Below, in pieces: positions 7,548-16,557 of a stretch of DNA of 64,000 bases. This DNA comes from Thermasporomyces sp036564245. Its GTDB lineage: Bacteria; Actinomycetota; Actinomycetes; Propionibacteriales; Actinopolymorphaceae. Where the stretch lies: the NCBI GenBank assembly GCA_036564245.1, contig DATCKU010000056.1, positions 1 through 64,000 on the forward strand. Direction: 5' to 3'. How positions within the stretch are numbered: the first letter of the stretch is position 1; each line of letters begins with the position of its first letter. The position numbers and the translations under genes are program-made. The notes under the pieces were generated by a model. The model did no database searches. It was given only the letters and a program-made list of their open reading frames with translations, and was not told the origin of the DNA.

Positions 7548-8939
7548 TCACAGCTTCTCGACGGCGGCGACCAGCTGGCTGAGCGAGTCCTTGGCGTCGC
7601 CGAACAGCACCGTGGTCTTGGGATCGTAGATGAGCTCGTTCTCGATACCGGCGAAACCAGGTCGCATCGAACGCTTGAGGAAGACCACGGCTCGAGCCTG
7701 GTCGGCTTCGAGAATCGGCATGCCGGCGATCGGCGAGCCGTACGCCTTGCGCGCCGCCGGGTTGACCACGTCGTTGGCTCCCACGATGAGCGCCACGTCC
7801 GTCGCCTTGAACTCCGGGTTGATCTGGCTCATCTCGACCTGCTGCTCGTACGGCACGTTGGCCTCGGCGAGGAGCACGTTCATGTGGCCCGGCATCCGGC
7901 CCGCCACCGGGTGGATGGCGTAGCTCACCTCGATCCCGCGCGCCATCAGCACATCGCCGAGCTCGCGCAACACGTGCTGCGCCTGGGCGACCGCAAGCCC
8001 GTACCCCGGCACCACGATGACCCGACGCGCGTAGCCCAGCAGTACGGCGACGTCCTCGGCACTCGCCGACTTGACCGGCCGGGTGCTCTCGGTCGTGGTC
8101 CCCAGCGTGGTCGGGCCACCCAGCAAGGCTCCGAACAAGATCGTGGTGACGCTGCGACCCATGGCCTGGGCCATCAAGTGGGTGAGCAACGAGCCGGCCG
8201 CGCCCACCAGGGTGCCCGCCACCAGGAGCAACGTGTTGCCGAGCAGGTAGCCACTCGCCGCGACCGCGAGCCCGGTGAAGGCGTTCAGCAACGAGATCAC
8301 GATGGGCACGTCGGCCCCACCCACTGGCAGGACCAGCAGGACACCGAGCACGACCGCAAGCGCCGCGAGCACGATCGCGAAACCTGTGGAGCCGAGCACC
8401 GCCACCACGACCGCAGCGGCCAGCGAGACCGCGAGGGCAGCGCCGTAGACCCACTGCACGCGAGGCACCACGATGGGGCGGGCAGGGAGCCAGTCCTGCA
8501 GCTTTCCGACGGTCAGCGCGGACCCGGAGAAGCTCACGCCGCCGATGAGCACGGTGAATGCCGCGGCAACCTGACCGAGAGCCTCGCCGCCCAGGGCCTC
8601 GCCCACTTCCAGCAAGGCCACCAACGCGGCCGCGGCGCCACCCACACCATTGAAGGTCGCCACCATCTGCGGCATCGCGGTCATGGCGACCCGTCGTGCC
8701 GCGAGCACCCCGACCAACGCGCCCAACACGATCGCGCCCAGGATGGCCCACAGGTTGTCTGTCGAGGTGACGAAGAAGATGAGGACGACGGCCAGCACCG
8801 CACCGGCGGCACCGACGAGGTTGCCCACGCGCGCGGTGCGCGGTGACGAGAGCGCCTTGAGCGCGACGATGAAGCACACCGCGGCGACGAGGTAGCCCAG
8901 TTGGATCCACACCGGGGGGTTGGTCACTGCCTCAGGCAT
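7548..8939 (-). CDS. pntB: NAD(P) transhydrogenase subunit beta
   Basis: This 463-residue subunit has about nine membrane helices in the first 265 residues and a C-terminal NADP(H)-binding domain III. In domain III, RVIVVPGYGLAVAQAQH, IHPVAGRMPGHMNVLLAEA and IVGANDVVNPAA are the expected nucleotide and interface motifs. With the two alpha subunits it couples proton entry to hydride transfer from NADH to NADP+, supplying NADPH for biosynthesis. Its start overlaps the end of pntAb by 8 bases. The gene is the last of the three-gene operon and convergent with the glycosyltransferase. Confidence 0.95.
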   Translation of the reverse strand: MPEAVTNPPVWIQLGYLVAAVCFIVALKALSSPRTARVGNLVGAAGAVLAVVLIFFVTSTDNLWAILGAIVLGALVGVLAARRVAMTAMPQMVATFNGVGGAAAALVALLEVGEALGGEALGQVAAAFTVLIGGVSFSGSALTVGKLQDWLPARPIVVPRVQWVYGAALAVSLAAAVVVAVLGSTGFAIVLAALAVVLGVLLVLPVGGADVPIVISLLNAFTGLAVAASGYLLGNTLLLVAGTLVGAAGSLLTHLMAQAMGRSVTTILFGALLGGPTTLGTTTESTRPVKSASAEDVAVLLGYARRVIVVPGYGLAVAQAQHVLRELGDVLMARGIEVSYAIHPVAGRMPGHMNVLLAEANVPYEQQVEMSQINPEFKATDVALIVGANDVVNPAARKAYGSPIAGMPILEADQARAVVFLKRSMRPGFAGIENELIYDPKTTVLFGDAKDSLSQLVAAVEKL

Positions 8940-9228
8940 CGGACGACTTTCTTCGCGTACGGAACATCTGAAGCATCCGGTCGGTCACCACGAAACCGCC
9001 GACCATGTTGAGCGTCGCCAGGAACACCGCGACGAGCCCGACCCAGAGCTCGAGTGCCGTTCGCGCCTGGGAGGCCACGAGCACCGCGCCCACCAGGATC
9101 ACCCCATGGATCGCGTTGGCACCCGACATCAAGGGCGTGTGCAGGATCGTCGACACCTTGGAGATCACTTCGTACCCCGTGAACGCGCTGAAGACGAAGA
9201 TCGTCAACAACGCGATGCCCTCAGTCAT
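8932..9228 (-). CDS. pntAb: NAD(P) transhydrogenase subunit alpha part 2 (membrane part)
   Basis: A 98-residue membrane protein with three helices: IALLTIFVFSAFTGYEVI, then AIHGVILVGAVLVA, then LWVGLVAVFLATLNMVGGF. It is the separate membrane half of the alpha subunit, as in the three-subunit transhydrogenases of Rhodospirillum type. I placed the start at ATG 9228 (MTEGIALLTI), which has a GGGAGG site 8 bases upstream; the longer open frame is unlikely. It sits between pntAa (47 bases upstream) and pntB (8-base overlap), so the subunits should be made together. Confidence 0.92.
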   Translation of the reverse strand: MTEGIALLTIFVFSAFTGYEVISKVSTILHTPLMSGANAIHGVILVGAVLVASQARTALELWVGLVAVFLATLNMVGGFVVTDRMLQMFRTRRKSSDA

Positions 9229-9275
9229 CTTCGACGGCCTCCCAAACTCGTGCGATTCCGTTGCCCCGGGACGGG

Positions 9276-10400
9276 TCACGCATCGGGGACGAGCTCACGG
9301 GTCGGGGCATGCATGATCTCGCCCTGGTGCGTCACGCAGCAACTTGCCACGATCTCGTCGTCGAAGTTGGGTCGTAGCTCGCCATCCTCGACCATGTGCA
9401 AGATCAGGTTGCATACGTTCTGCGCGTAGAGCTGGCTCGCGGGCACCGGCATCTGGCTCGGGACGTTCTGCCCGCCCCAGATCAGCACACCACCCTCGGC
9501 CATGAGCTCCTGTCCTGGCACACTGCCAGCCACGTTGCCGCCCTGGTCGGCCACCAGGTCGACCACCACGGAACCCGGACGCATCCGCGAGACCATCTCC
9601 GCCGTGACGAGGATCGGGGCGGGTCGTCCCGGCACCGCCGCCGTCGTGATGAGCGCGTCCGCCTCGGCGACGTAGGGAGCCAGCAGCTCCTGCTGCCGCT
9701 TCGATCGCTCCTCGGTCATCTCCCGGGCGTACCCACCCCCGCCTTCGAGCGGCGGTAGGTCGATCTCCACGAACTTCGCTCCCAGGCTCGCGACCTCCTC
9801 GGCCGACGCCTTGCGGACGTCGTACGCCATCACCACCGCGCCCAGCCGGCGGGCCGTGGCGATCGCCTGCAAACCCGCGACACCGGCACCGAGGACCAGC
9901 ACCGTGGCAGGTCGCACCGTACCGGCGGCCGTCATGAGCATGGGGAAGAACCGCGGCAGCCGTTCGGCGGCGACCAGAGCCGCGCGGTAGCCGGCGACCA
10001 TCGCCTGGGAGGAGAGGGCGTCCATCGGCTGGGCGCGAGCGATCCGCGGGATCAGGTCCATGGAGAACGACGTGAGCCGACACTCGCGCATCCGGCGTAC
10101 CAGCGGGATCTCCTGGGACGTCGGCAGAAAGGACACGGTGACCGTCCCCTCGCGCAGCGCTCGCGCCGTGGCGAGGTTGATCGGCTGGACGGACAGGACG
10201 AGGTCGGCGCCCTCGATCACGTCGTCGCCGACATAGGCACCGGCCGCTTCGTACGCGTCGTCCGGGATGCCCACCTCGGCTCCGGCATCGGACTCGACGG
10301 CGACCTCGATTCCTGCCTGACGCAAACGTGGAAGGTGATCAGGTAGCAAGGCGACCCGGCGTTCTCCGGGTCGGCGTTCCCTGAGGACCGCGACTCTCAC
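9276..10400 (-). CDS. pntAa: NAD(P) transhydrogenase subunit alpha part 1 (NAD-binding)
   Basis: A 374-residue soluble subunit, domain I of the transhydrogenase, which binds NAD(H). It starts with VAVLRERRPGERRVALLPDH, a typical alanine-dehydrogenase/PNT N-terminus. The Rossmann motif is VLVLGAGVAGLQAIATARRL, followed by AYDVRKASAEEVASLGAKF. The mobile-loop region is YAREMTEERSKRQQELLAPY, and DALITTAAVPGRPAPILV follows it. The start is the GTG at 10400, since the upstream frame has no family similarity. It is the first gene of pntAa-pntAb-pntB and divergent from the hydrolase gene at 10563; the 162 bases between should hold both promoters. Confidence 0.94.
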   Translation of the reverse strand: MRVAVLRERRPGERRVALLPDHLPRLRQAGIEVAVESDAGAEVGIPDDAYEAAGAYVGDDVIEGADLVLSVQPINLATARALREGTVTVSFLPTSQEIPLVRRMRECRLTSFSMDLIPRIARAQPMDALSSQAMVAGYRAALVAAERLPRFFPMLMTAAGTVRPATVLVLGAGVAGLQAIATARRLGAVVMAYDVRKASAEEVASLGAKFVEIDLPPLEGGGGYAREMTEERSKRQQELLAPYVAEADALITTAAVPGRPAPILVTAEMVSRMRPGSVVVDLVADQGGNVAGSVPGQELMAEGGVLIWGGQNVPSQMPVPASQLYAQNVCNLILHMVEDGELRPNFDDEIVASCCVTHQGEIMHAPTRELVPDA

Positions 10401-10562
10401 GGCCCGCCACCCTACGGCAAGGTGGTCATCTCCCGGTAGGTTCGGGGGTGCAAACCTCGCCCCCGAACCCACCGACGGTGGGCGTTACGAGGCGACAACG
10501 TGATGGCACGCATCGGGCCGGAGAAAGGGCTGGCCTCGGTATGTCCTCGGTAGGTGTGTGAG

Positions 10563-11402
10563 ATGTGCTTCGACCCCGACGCAGTCCCGCCTGACCCACC
10601 TGGCGGCGCCGCTCCCGTCACCGGCACGCCGGTCACCTTGACCTCCAGCGACGGCACGCGCTTTGCCGCGTTCCGGGCGGTTGCACCCCAGCCGCGGCAT
10701 GCAGGCGTACGTACAGCCGTCGTGATCTTGCCCGACATCCGCGGCCTCATCGGCTTCTACGAACGCCTGGCGGAACGGTTCGCCGGCGTGGGCATCGACG
10801 CGATCGTCCTCGACTACTTCGGGCGCACCGCTGGGCCGGGTGAGCGCAGCGACGGTCGGCCGCTACGCGGCGAGGACTTCGACTTCCGTGCGCACATCGC
10901 CCAGACGACTCCCGAGGGCATCGCCGCCGACACCACCGCCGCGCTCACGCACCTCGAGGAGCACCTGCAGCAACACCGCGACGCCGACTCCGGAGGTCAG
11001 GTGCAGGTGCGTGCGTTCCTGCTCGGCTTCTGCTTCGGTGGCAGTAACGCGTTCCTGCAGGCGTCCCGCACCGAGTTCGCCGGCGTCATCGGTTTCTATG
11101 CCGGCATGCGACCCCGAGTCGAAGGCGGACCCACGCCGATCAGTCGAGCACCCGAAGCCAAGGTGCCGGTGCTGGGACTCTTCGGCGGCGCGGACGCCAG
11201 CATTCCGGCCGAGCAGGTGCAGCAGTTCGCGGCGGCCCTGGCGACCTCGGGCGTCGAGCACACCCTGCACACCTATCCCGGCGCGCCGCACAGCTTCTTC
11301 GACCGGGCGTACGCCGACTACGCCGAGGAATGCGCCGACGCCTGGCGGCGTGTCCTGGAGTTCATCGACCGTCGGGTCGACGTCATGGAGAGCGCGAAGT
11401 GA
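10563..11402 (+). CDS. Dienelactone hydrolase family protein
   Basis: A 279-residue alpha/beta-hydrolase. The nucleophile motif is GFCFGGSN with Cys157, as in dienelactone hydrolases. The acid is in LGLFGGADASIP and the histidine in YPGAPHSFFDR. It starts MCFDPDAVPPDPP at ATG 10563, the usual N-terminus of this actinobacterial subfamily. Its stop overlaps the GTG start of the beta-galactosidase (GTGA), so the two are translationally coupled. True dienelactone hydrolysis is unlikely from context; a carboxylesterase or lactonase acting on a sugar-derived ester or lactone is a reasonable guess, but unproven. Confidence 0.88.
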   Translation: MCFDPDAVPPDPPGGAAPVTGTPVTLTSSDGTRFAAFRAVAPQPRHAGVRTAVVILPDIRGLIGFYERLAERFAGVGIDAIVLDYFGRTAGPGERSDGRPLRGEDFDFRAHIAQTTPEGIAADTTAALTHLEEHLQQHRDADSGGQVQVRAFLLGFCFGGSNAFLQASRTEFAGVIGFYAGMRPRVEGGPTPISRAPEAKVPVLGLFGGADASIPAEQVQQFAAALATSGVEHTLHTYPGAPHSFFDRAYADYAEECADAWRRVLEFIDRRVDVMESAK

Positions 11403-14400
11403 CCGCGAGCGAGCAACCCGAGTCCGTGCCGCACCCCGGCCAGCCTCCTGGCGCCCCGAATGCGGCGCTCGCCCTACGCCCGTGGGAGACGCCGGAGCTC
11501 ACCGGTGTCAACCGGCTGCCCGGACGGGCGAGCTTCCTTCCGTACGAGTCCGCCGCAGCGGCCCGCGCCAAGGCACGGCCGCGGATGCTCCTGCTCGACG
11601 GCTCCTGGGCGTTCCGACTCGTCGGGCGACCGGAGGACACGCCTGTCGACTTCGCCGACCCCGACCTCGACACCTCCGACTGGGACACCATCACCGTGCC
11701 CGGCAACTGGACGATGCAGGGGTACGGGCGGCCGCAGTACACGAACGTGCAGATGCCGTTCGCGCCGAACCGGCCGCCCCTCGTCCCTGAGCAGAACCCC
11801 ACCGGGCTCTATCGCACGACGTTCGTCCTCCCCGAGGACTGGTCGAGGGCCCGGGTGGTGCTGCACGTCGGTGGCGCGATCTCCGTGTCGTCGGTCTGGG
11901 TGAACGGCGTGCCCATCGGGATCGGCAAGGACTCGCGGCTGCCCAGCGAGTACGTCGTGACGCACGCGCTGCACCCTGGCCGCAACACGCTTGCGATCCA
12001 GGTGATCCAGTGGTCCGACGCGAGCTACATCGAAGACCAGGACATGTGGTGGCAGGCGGGCATCCACCGTTCTGTCTACCTCTACGCCACGCCTCCCACC
12101 TATCTCGCCGACGTGGTGGTCAATGCCGGATACGACGCAGCGACCGGAGCCGGATCGCTCGCGATCACCGCGGCTGTCGGTAACCTGCCGAGCTTCGGAT
12201 GGCGCGTCGTGGCGTCGCTCGAAGGCCCGCACCAGCCGGGTGCAGAGTCGGGGACCCGGCACCACGAGGTCCTCGAGGGGCCTCTGAGTGCCGAACCACG
12301 GTTGCGCACCGGCGACATGCCGGGGCTCGGTTTCGCCGAGCTCGCAACCACCGTGCCCAAGGTCGAGCCCTGGTCGGCCGAGGTCCCCACGCTCTACAGC
12401 GTGATCGTGAGCCTGCTCGACCCGGATGGGCGCGAGGTCGAAGCGACCCGCATCGACACGGGCTTTCGTACCATCGAGATCCGTGACCGGCAGCTGCTGG
12501 TCAACGGCAAGCCGGTCTACATCCGCGGCGTCAACCGGCACGAGCACCATGACCGATTCGGCAGCGCCGTGCCACGCGAGATGGTGCGTCGCGACGTCGC
12601 CGTGCTGAAGGCGTTCAACGTCAACGCCGTCCGCACGTCGCACTACCCGCCGGATCCGTACTTCCTCGAGCTCGCCGACATCTACGGCCTCTACGTCATC
12701 GACGAGGCGAACATCGAGGCACATGCCAACTACACGAGCCTGTGCGACGATCCGCGCTACCAGCCGGCATTCGTCGATCGCGTGAGCCGCATGGTGCTGC
12801 GCGACCGCAACCATCCGTGCATCATCGCCTGGTCGCTCGGCAACGAGTCCGGCTACGGTGCCAACCACGACGCCGCGGCGGCATGGGTGCGCCGAGTCGA
12901 CCCGACGCGACCCGTCCACTACGAGGGTGCGATCGCACCGGACTGGTCCGGCGGCCACGCGGCCACCGACCTCGTGTGCCCCATGTATCCGTCGATCGAC
13001 CAGATCGTCGAATGGGCGCAGACGACGTCCGACCATCGTCCGCTCATCATGTGCGAGTACGCGCACGCGATGGGTAACAGCTGCGGCAACCTGGCCGACT
13101 ACTGGGAGGCGATCCGGTCGCATCACGGTCTGCAGGGCGGCTTCATCTGGGAGATGCTCGACCACGGCATCCTCAAGTCACCTGACGATCCGCGGCCGGG
13201 ATTCTCCTCAGGCGACGACCCGCCTCACTGGGCCTACGGCGGCGACTTCGGTGACGAGCCGAACGACGGGAACTTCGTCTGCGACGGTCTCTTCTGGCCC
13301 GACCGCACGCCGCATCCGGCGATGTGGGAGGCGAAGAAGCTCTTCCAGCCGTTCGACGCCGAGCTGCTGGACCCGGAGCTCACGGTCGGCGGGCGAGTGC
13401 GCATCATCAACCGCTACGACTTCCGCGACCTGTCGCATCTGCGGATCTTCTGGAGCGTGCTGGTCGACGGCGTTGTCGTGGAGTCCGGTGAGTTGCGCCG
13501 ACTCTCCACGCCTCCAGGTTCTGCCGAGGCCGTCTCGGTGCCGTGGACCGTGCCCGTCGTGGAGCCTGGTCAGGAGGCGTGGGTGCACCTGCGGTTCGTC
13601 CATGCTGACGACGCGCCCCTCCTGGGTGCGGGCCACGAGGTCGGCTGGGTCCAGCTCCCACTGCTCCCGCGCCAGTCCTCGGCTGCGCCCACGCTGGAGT
13701 CGCCACACTCGCGGGCAAGCCAGGTCGCCACCTCGCTCCTACGCGCCAGCTCACCGCTCGCCATCGACGGCAACGCCCACGAAGGGTGGGCGATTCGCGG
13801 GGCGGGCGTGGAGATCCTCGTACGCAAGACCGATGCGGCCCTCACCGCCTGGCGCGTCGCGGGTGTCGACCTGCTGCAAGCCGGACCGTTCCTGAACGTC
13901 TGGCGAGCGCCGACCGACAACGATGGCATCCGCAACTCCACGAACCCCTGGCACGCCCAACGACAGGCATACTTCCGCTGGCTCGCCGCGGGCCTGGATC
14001 GGTTGGTCTCCCACGTCGAGTCGGTGCAGGTGGAGCCGGCGAATCGGCCCGACGTCGTCGGCGGCGCCACGGTGAGCCGTCGGGAACGCCTGGTCCACCA
14101 GCACGGCATCGGGCACGAGGTGGAGCTTCTCGTCGATCCTCGCGGTGTGATGACCGTGACCCACCGCTTCGACGTCGACGCGGAGCTTCCCGACCTGCCA
14201 CGGATCGGCGCGATCTTCACGTTGCCACCCGGCTTCGAGACGGTGGAGTGGTACGGCCGGGGTCCGCACGAGAGCTACATCGACCGCAGGGCCGGAGCCG
14301 CGCTGGGCCGCTGGCAGGCCAGCGTCGACGACCTGTACGTGCCCTACATCCTGCCGCAGGAGCACGGCAACCTCACCGACGTGCGGTGGCTCGCTGTGCG

Positions 14401-14737
14401 TCGGTCCGACGGGATCGGGCTCCTGATGAGCGTCCCGAGTCCAGTCGAGGCGAAGGCGTCGCACTACTCCGACGCGAACCTCACCGCGGCCAGGCACACG
14501 ACCGACGTCGTACGTGAGGACGTCACGTATCTCACGATCGACGTTCGGCAGCGCGGGCTGGGCGGTGCGAGCTGCGGTCCGGACACCCTGCCGCGGTATC
14601 AGGTCCCGTCCGGGACGACGTACGAACTGCGCTACCGCCTGCTCCCGATCGGACCCGACGACGACCCCGGCATCATCCACCGCCGTCTTTGGCGCGCCAA
14701 CGGCCACGCGCGGGAGGTACCCATCCCCGTTCACTAG
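11399..14737 (+). CDS. Beta-galactosidase, GH2 (LacZ-type)
   Basis: A 1112-residue cytoplasmic enzyme with the full LacZ plan: sugar-binding jelly roll (about 45-240), immunoglobulin-like domain, TIM barrel (about 350-650), a second Ig-like domain, and a C-terminal Bgal_small_N domain (about 830-1105). Barrel motifs are RGVNRHEHHDRFG, VRTSHYPPDPYF and IDEANIEAH. The acid/base Glu483 is in WSLGNESGYG, and the nucleophile Glu553 is in MCEYAHAMGNS. No signal peptide is present, so the substrate must be imported. The GTG start overlaps the upstream hydrolase stop. It cleaves terminal beta-galactosides such as lactose or plant galactosides. The length and motifs are complete. Confidence 0.93.
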   Translation: MTASEQPESVPHPGQPPGAPNAALALRPWETPELTGVNRLPGRASFLPYESAAAARAKARPRMLLLDGSWAFRLVGRPEDTPVDFADPDLDTSDWDTITVPGNWTMQGYGRPQYTNVQMPFAPNRPPLVPEQNPTGLYRTTFVLPEDWSRARVVLHVGGAISVSSVWVNGVPIGIGKDSRLPSEYVVTHALHPGRNTLAIQVIQWSDASYIEDQDMWWQAGIHRSVYLYATPPTYLADVVVNAGYDAATGAGSLAITAAVGNLPSFGWRVVASLEGPHQPGAESGTRHHEVLEGPLSAEPRLRTGDMPGLGFAELATTVPKVEPWSAEVPTLYSVIVSLLDPDGREVEATRIDTGFRTIEIRDRQLLVNGKPVYIRGVNRHEHHDRFGSAVPREMVRRDVAVLKAFNVNAVRTSHYPPDPYFLELADIYGLYVIDEANIEAHANYTSLCDDPRYQPAFVDRVSRMVLRDRNHPCIIAWSLGNESGYGANHDAAAAWVRRVDPTRPVHYEGAIAPDWSGGHAATDLVCPMYPSIDQIVEWAQTTSDHRPLIMCEYAHAMGNSCGNLADYWEAIRSHHGLQGGFIWEMLDHGILKSPDDPRPGFSSGDDPPHWAYGGDFGDEPNDGNFVCDGLFWPDRTPHPAMWEAKKLFQPFDAELLDPELTVGGRVRIINRYDFRDLSHLRIFWSVLVDGVVVESGELRRLSTPPGSAEAVSVPWTVPVVEPGQEAWVHLRFVHADDAPLLGAGHEVGWVQLPLLPRQSSAAPTLESPHSRASQVATSLLRASSPLAIDGNAHEGWAIRGAGVEILVRKTDAALTAWRVAGVDLLQAGPFLNVWRAPTDNDGIRNSTNPWHAQRQAYFRWLAAGLDRLVSHVESVQVEPANRPDVVGGATVSRRERLVHQHGIGHEVELLVDPRGVMTVTHRFDVDAELPDLPRIGAIFTLPPGFETVEWYGRGPHESYIDRRAGAALGRWQASVDDLYVPYILPQEHGNLTDVRWLAVRRSDGIGLLMSVPSPVEAKASHYSDANLTAARHTTDVVREDVTYLTIDVRQRGLGGASCGPDTLPRYQVPSGTTYELRYRLLPIGPDDDPGIIHRRLWRANGHAREVPIPVH

Positions 14738-14801
14738 GCCAGGAGATCACGACATCGCGTTGGGGTTTCACCAACGTGCACGCACAGAGGAGGTGGCGGC
14801 G

Positions 14802-15125
14802 TCAGCGTCCCTCGGTTGTGGAGGAAGGCTCGCGTCGCATCGTGACGTGGGCTGGCCCATCGGGGATGGCTGCGAGAGCAGGGTTCGCGACACGGAAGCC
14901 GATGCGCTCGTAGTAGCCGACGTCGGCGGGATCGGACGTCTCCAGGTAGCACGGCACCTGCTCCCGGTCGGCCCGCTCCAGGATGGGCGCGACGAGCTGG
15001 CTCCCGAGTCCTCGGCGGTGGAACTCCGGGCGCACCGAGAGCGTCACGAGATACCAGTGCGGCTCGGACGGGTGTGCCTGCTCCAAGTTGGCGCCGCACC
15101 GCGCCAAGGCCCGGAACCCCGAGCA
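14802..15125 (-). pseudogene. GNAT acetyltransferase remnant, 5' half missing
   Basis: The minus-strand frame encodes only the second half of a GNAT acetyltransferase. It runs from ALARCGANLEQAHPSEPHWY through the acetyl-CoA loop VRPEFHRRGLGSQLV to SDPADVGYYERIGFRVANP. The N-terminal strand and helices are absent: an in-frame TGA stands at 15126-15128 and the sequence beyond reads as a different gene in the other direction. A TTG at 15107 could give a 101-residue product lacking half the fold, so I call it a remnant. It abuts the DUF4440-like remnant; together they look like a deletion scar. Confidence 0.65.
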
Positions 15126-15129
15126 TCAC

Positions 15130-15348
15130 ACGGACGAAAGCGCCGGCCGCGGGGTCGCATTCGACGACGTGGCGTTGACCTCGCTCACCGACGACGTGGT
15201 TCTCCTCACCTATACAGCCACCGCTCGCTGGAACTACGAACAGACGCCGAACAAGAACCTCTGCTCGACCGTCTCCGTACGCAAGGGCGAGGACTGGCGG
15301 GTCGCCCTGCATCAACAGACGCACCACCCGTCCGAGAACGGCGCATAG
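15130..15348 (+). pseudogene. DUF4440/SnoaL-like (NTF2 fold) remnant, 5' half missing
   Basis: Only the last two thirds of an NTF2-like domain are readable: GVAFDDVALTSLTDDVVLLT, then YTATARWNYEQTPNKNLCST, ending EDWRVALHQQTHHPSENGA. The final WRxxxHQQT pattern is typical of DUF4440 proteins that end with it. The preceding part of the open frame (from 14983) is antisense to the GNAT remnant and unlike the family, so the true N-terminus has been lost. No ribosome site or start is placed correctly. It may be untranslated, or may form a chimera with antisense GNAT sequence. Confidence 0.6.
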
Positions 15349-15362
15349 TCAGCTGCGGCCGC

Positions 15363-16541
15363 TCAGCCGAATGCACGACCCTCGCCACGATAGGTCGGTA
15401 CGGTCTCCACCACTCGGTCGCCTTCCACGAGATGGACGACGTTGAAGCGTTCGCAAAGCTCGCCCGCCTTCGCGTGGCGAAACCACACCCGGTCTCCGAT
15501 CGACAGGTCGTCGGCGGCAGCACCTCGCAACGGGGTCTGCACCTCACCCGCTCCCTCGGTTCCCAGGAGACGCAACCCGGTTGGCAGGAAGGGAATCGGC
15601 AACCGGCTTCGTCCAGCTGGACCCGATGCGGGATAGCCACCGGCGAAGACGGTCACCATGCCGCGTCGTGGTTTGCGCACGACAGGCAGCGCGAAAAGCG
15701 CTGCCGGCGTTGGTCGGAACGCGTGATAGCGATCGAAAAGACCCGGACCGAAAAGCCCGGAGCCCGCCGTCACCTCGGTGACGGCGGTTCCGTGCGCGCT
15801 GACCTCGAGGCTGCCGGTGCCACCCGCGTTGACGAACTCGAGCTTGGCGTACGCCGAAACCGCGTCGACGACCCGCTCCCGCCTCCGGTCGATCTCGCGG
15901 GCTGACGCCGACTTCATGGCCCGTACGACGATCCCTGCGTCCTGAACCCCTGCGATCTGCGCCTCGTACGTCATCAAGCCCACGAGGCGAAAGCCGGTGC
16001 GGCTCCTCACCTCCTTGGCGATCGCCACGGCCTGTCGCGGGTGACGGACAGGCGAGCGTCGTGCCCCGAGGTGAAGCCCCAGTGGCTTCCACGCTGTGTC
16101 GATGTCCAGGCAAATTCGTAGTTCTGGATGGCGCGATCCCAGGCTCGACTCGATGACGTCCAGGTGGTCGACGCTGTCGATCATCAGCGTGATGGCCGCG
16201 GCCCGGTGCTCGTCCTCGGCAAGCCGCGCGAGCGACCGGCGATCGGTCGACGGATACGCCACCACGATGTCGTCGAAGCCGTGGTCGGCCAGCCACACCG
16301 CCTCGGCGACCGAATAGGCCATGACACCACGAAAGCCAGGGCGCTTCACCACGGCTTCGAGAAGCGAACGGACCCGCACCGACTTCGACGCCACGCGCAC
16401 CGGCGTGCCGTCTGCCCGACGGACCAGGTCGTCGGCGTTCGCCCGGAAGGCCGCCATGTCGACGATCGCGAACGGCGGCTCCAGTCCGGCGGTCGCCGCG
16501 TCATATCGACGTCGCACATCGTCGAGCTGGCGGGTACGCAT
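15363..16541 (-). CDS. PLP-dependent amino acid deaminase/aldolase (alanine racemase-like fold)
   Basis: A 392-residue protein with an alanine-racemase N-terminal barrel. PPFAIVDMAAFRANADDLV is followed by PVRVASKSVRVRSLLE, where the Lys of ASKSV is the likely PLP Schiff-base lysine. Also visible are VAYPSTDRRSLARLAEDE, CLDIDTAWKPLGLHLG and a C-terminal beta domain ending LVEGDRVVETVPTYRGEGRA. Related enzymes are D-threonine aldolase and D-serine dehydratase; the substrate here is unknown. Its neighbour, the divergent lactone oxidase, commonly accompanies it in actinobacteria. Only 16 bases separate the two start codons, so promoters must lie inside coding sequence or transcripts are leaderless. 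Confidence 0.8.
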   Translation of the reverse strand: MRTRQLDDVRRRYDAATAGLEPPFAIVDMAAFRANADDLVRRADGTPVRVASKSVRVRSLLEAVVKRPGFRGVMAYSVAEAVWLADHGFDDIVVAYPSTDRRSLARLAEDEHRAAAITLMIDSVDHLDVIESSLGSRHPELRICLDIDTAWKPLGLHLGARRSPVRHPRQAVAIAKEVRSRTGFRLVGLMTYEAQIAGVQDAGIVVRAMKSASAREIDRRRERVVDAVSAYAKLEFVNAGGTGSLEVSAHGTAVTEVTAGSGLFGPGLFDRYHAFRPTPAALFALPVVRKPRRGMVTVFAGGYPASGPAGRSRLPIPFLPTGLRLLGTEGAGEVQTPLRGAAADDLSIGDRVWFRHAKAGELCERFNVVHLVEGDRVVETVPTYRGEGRAFG

Positions 16542-16557
16542 GCCACCATGGTCGCAA

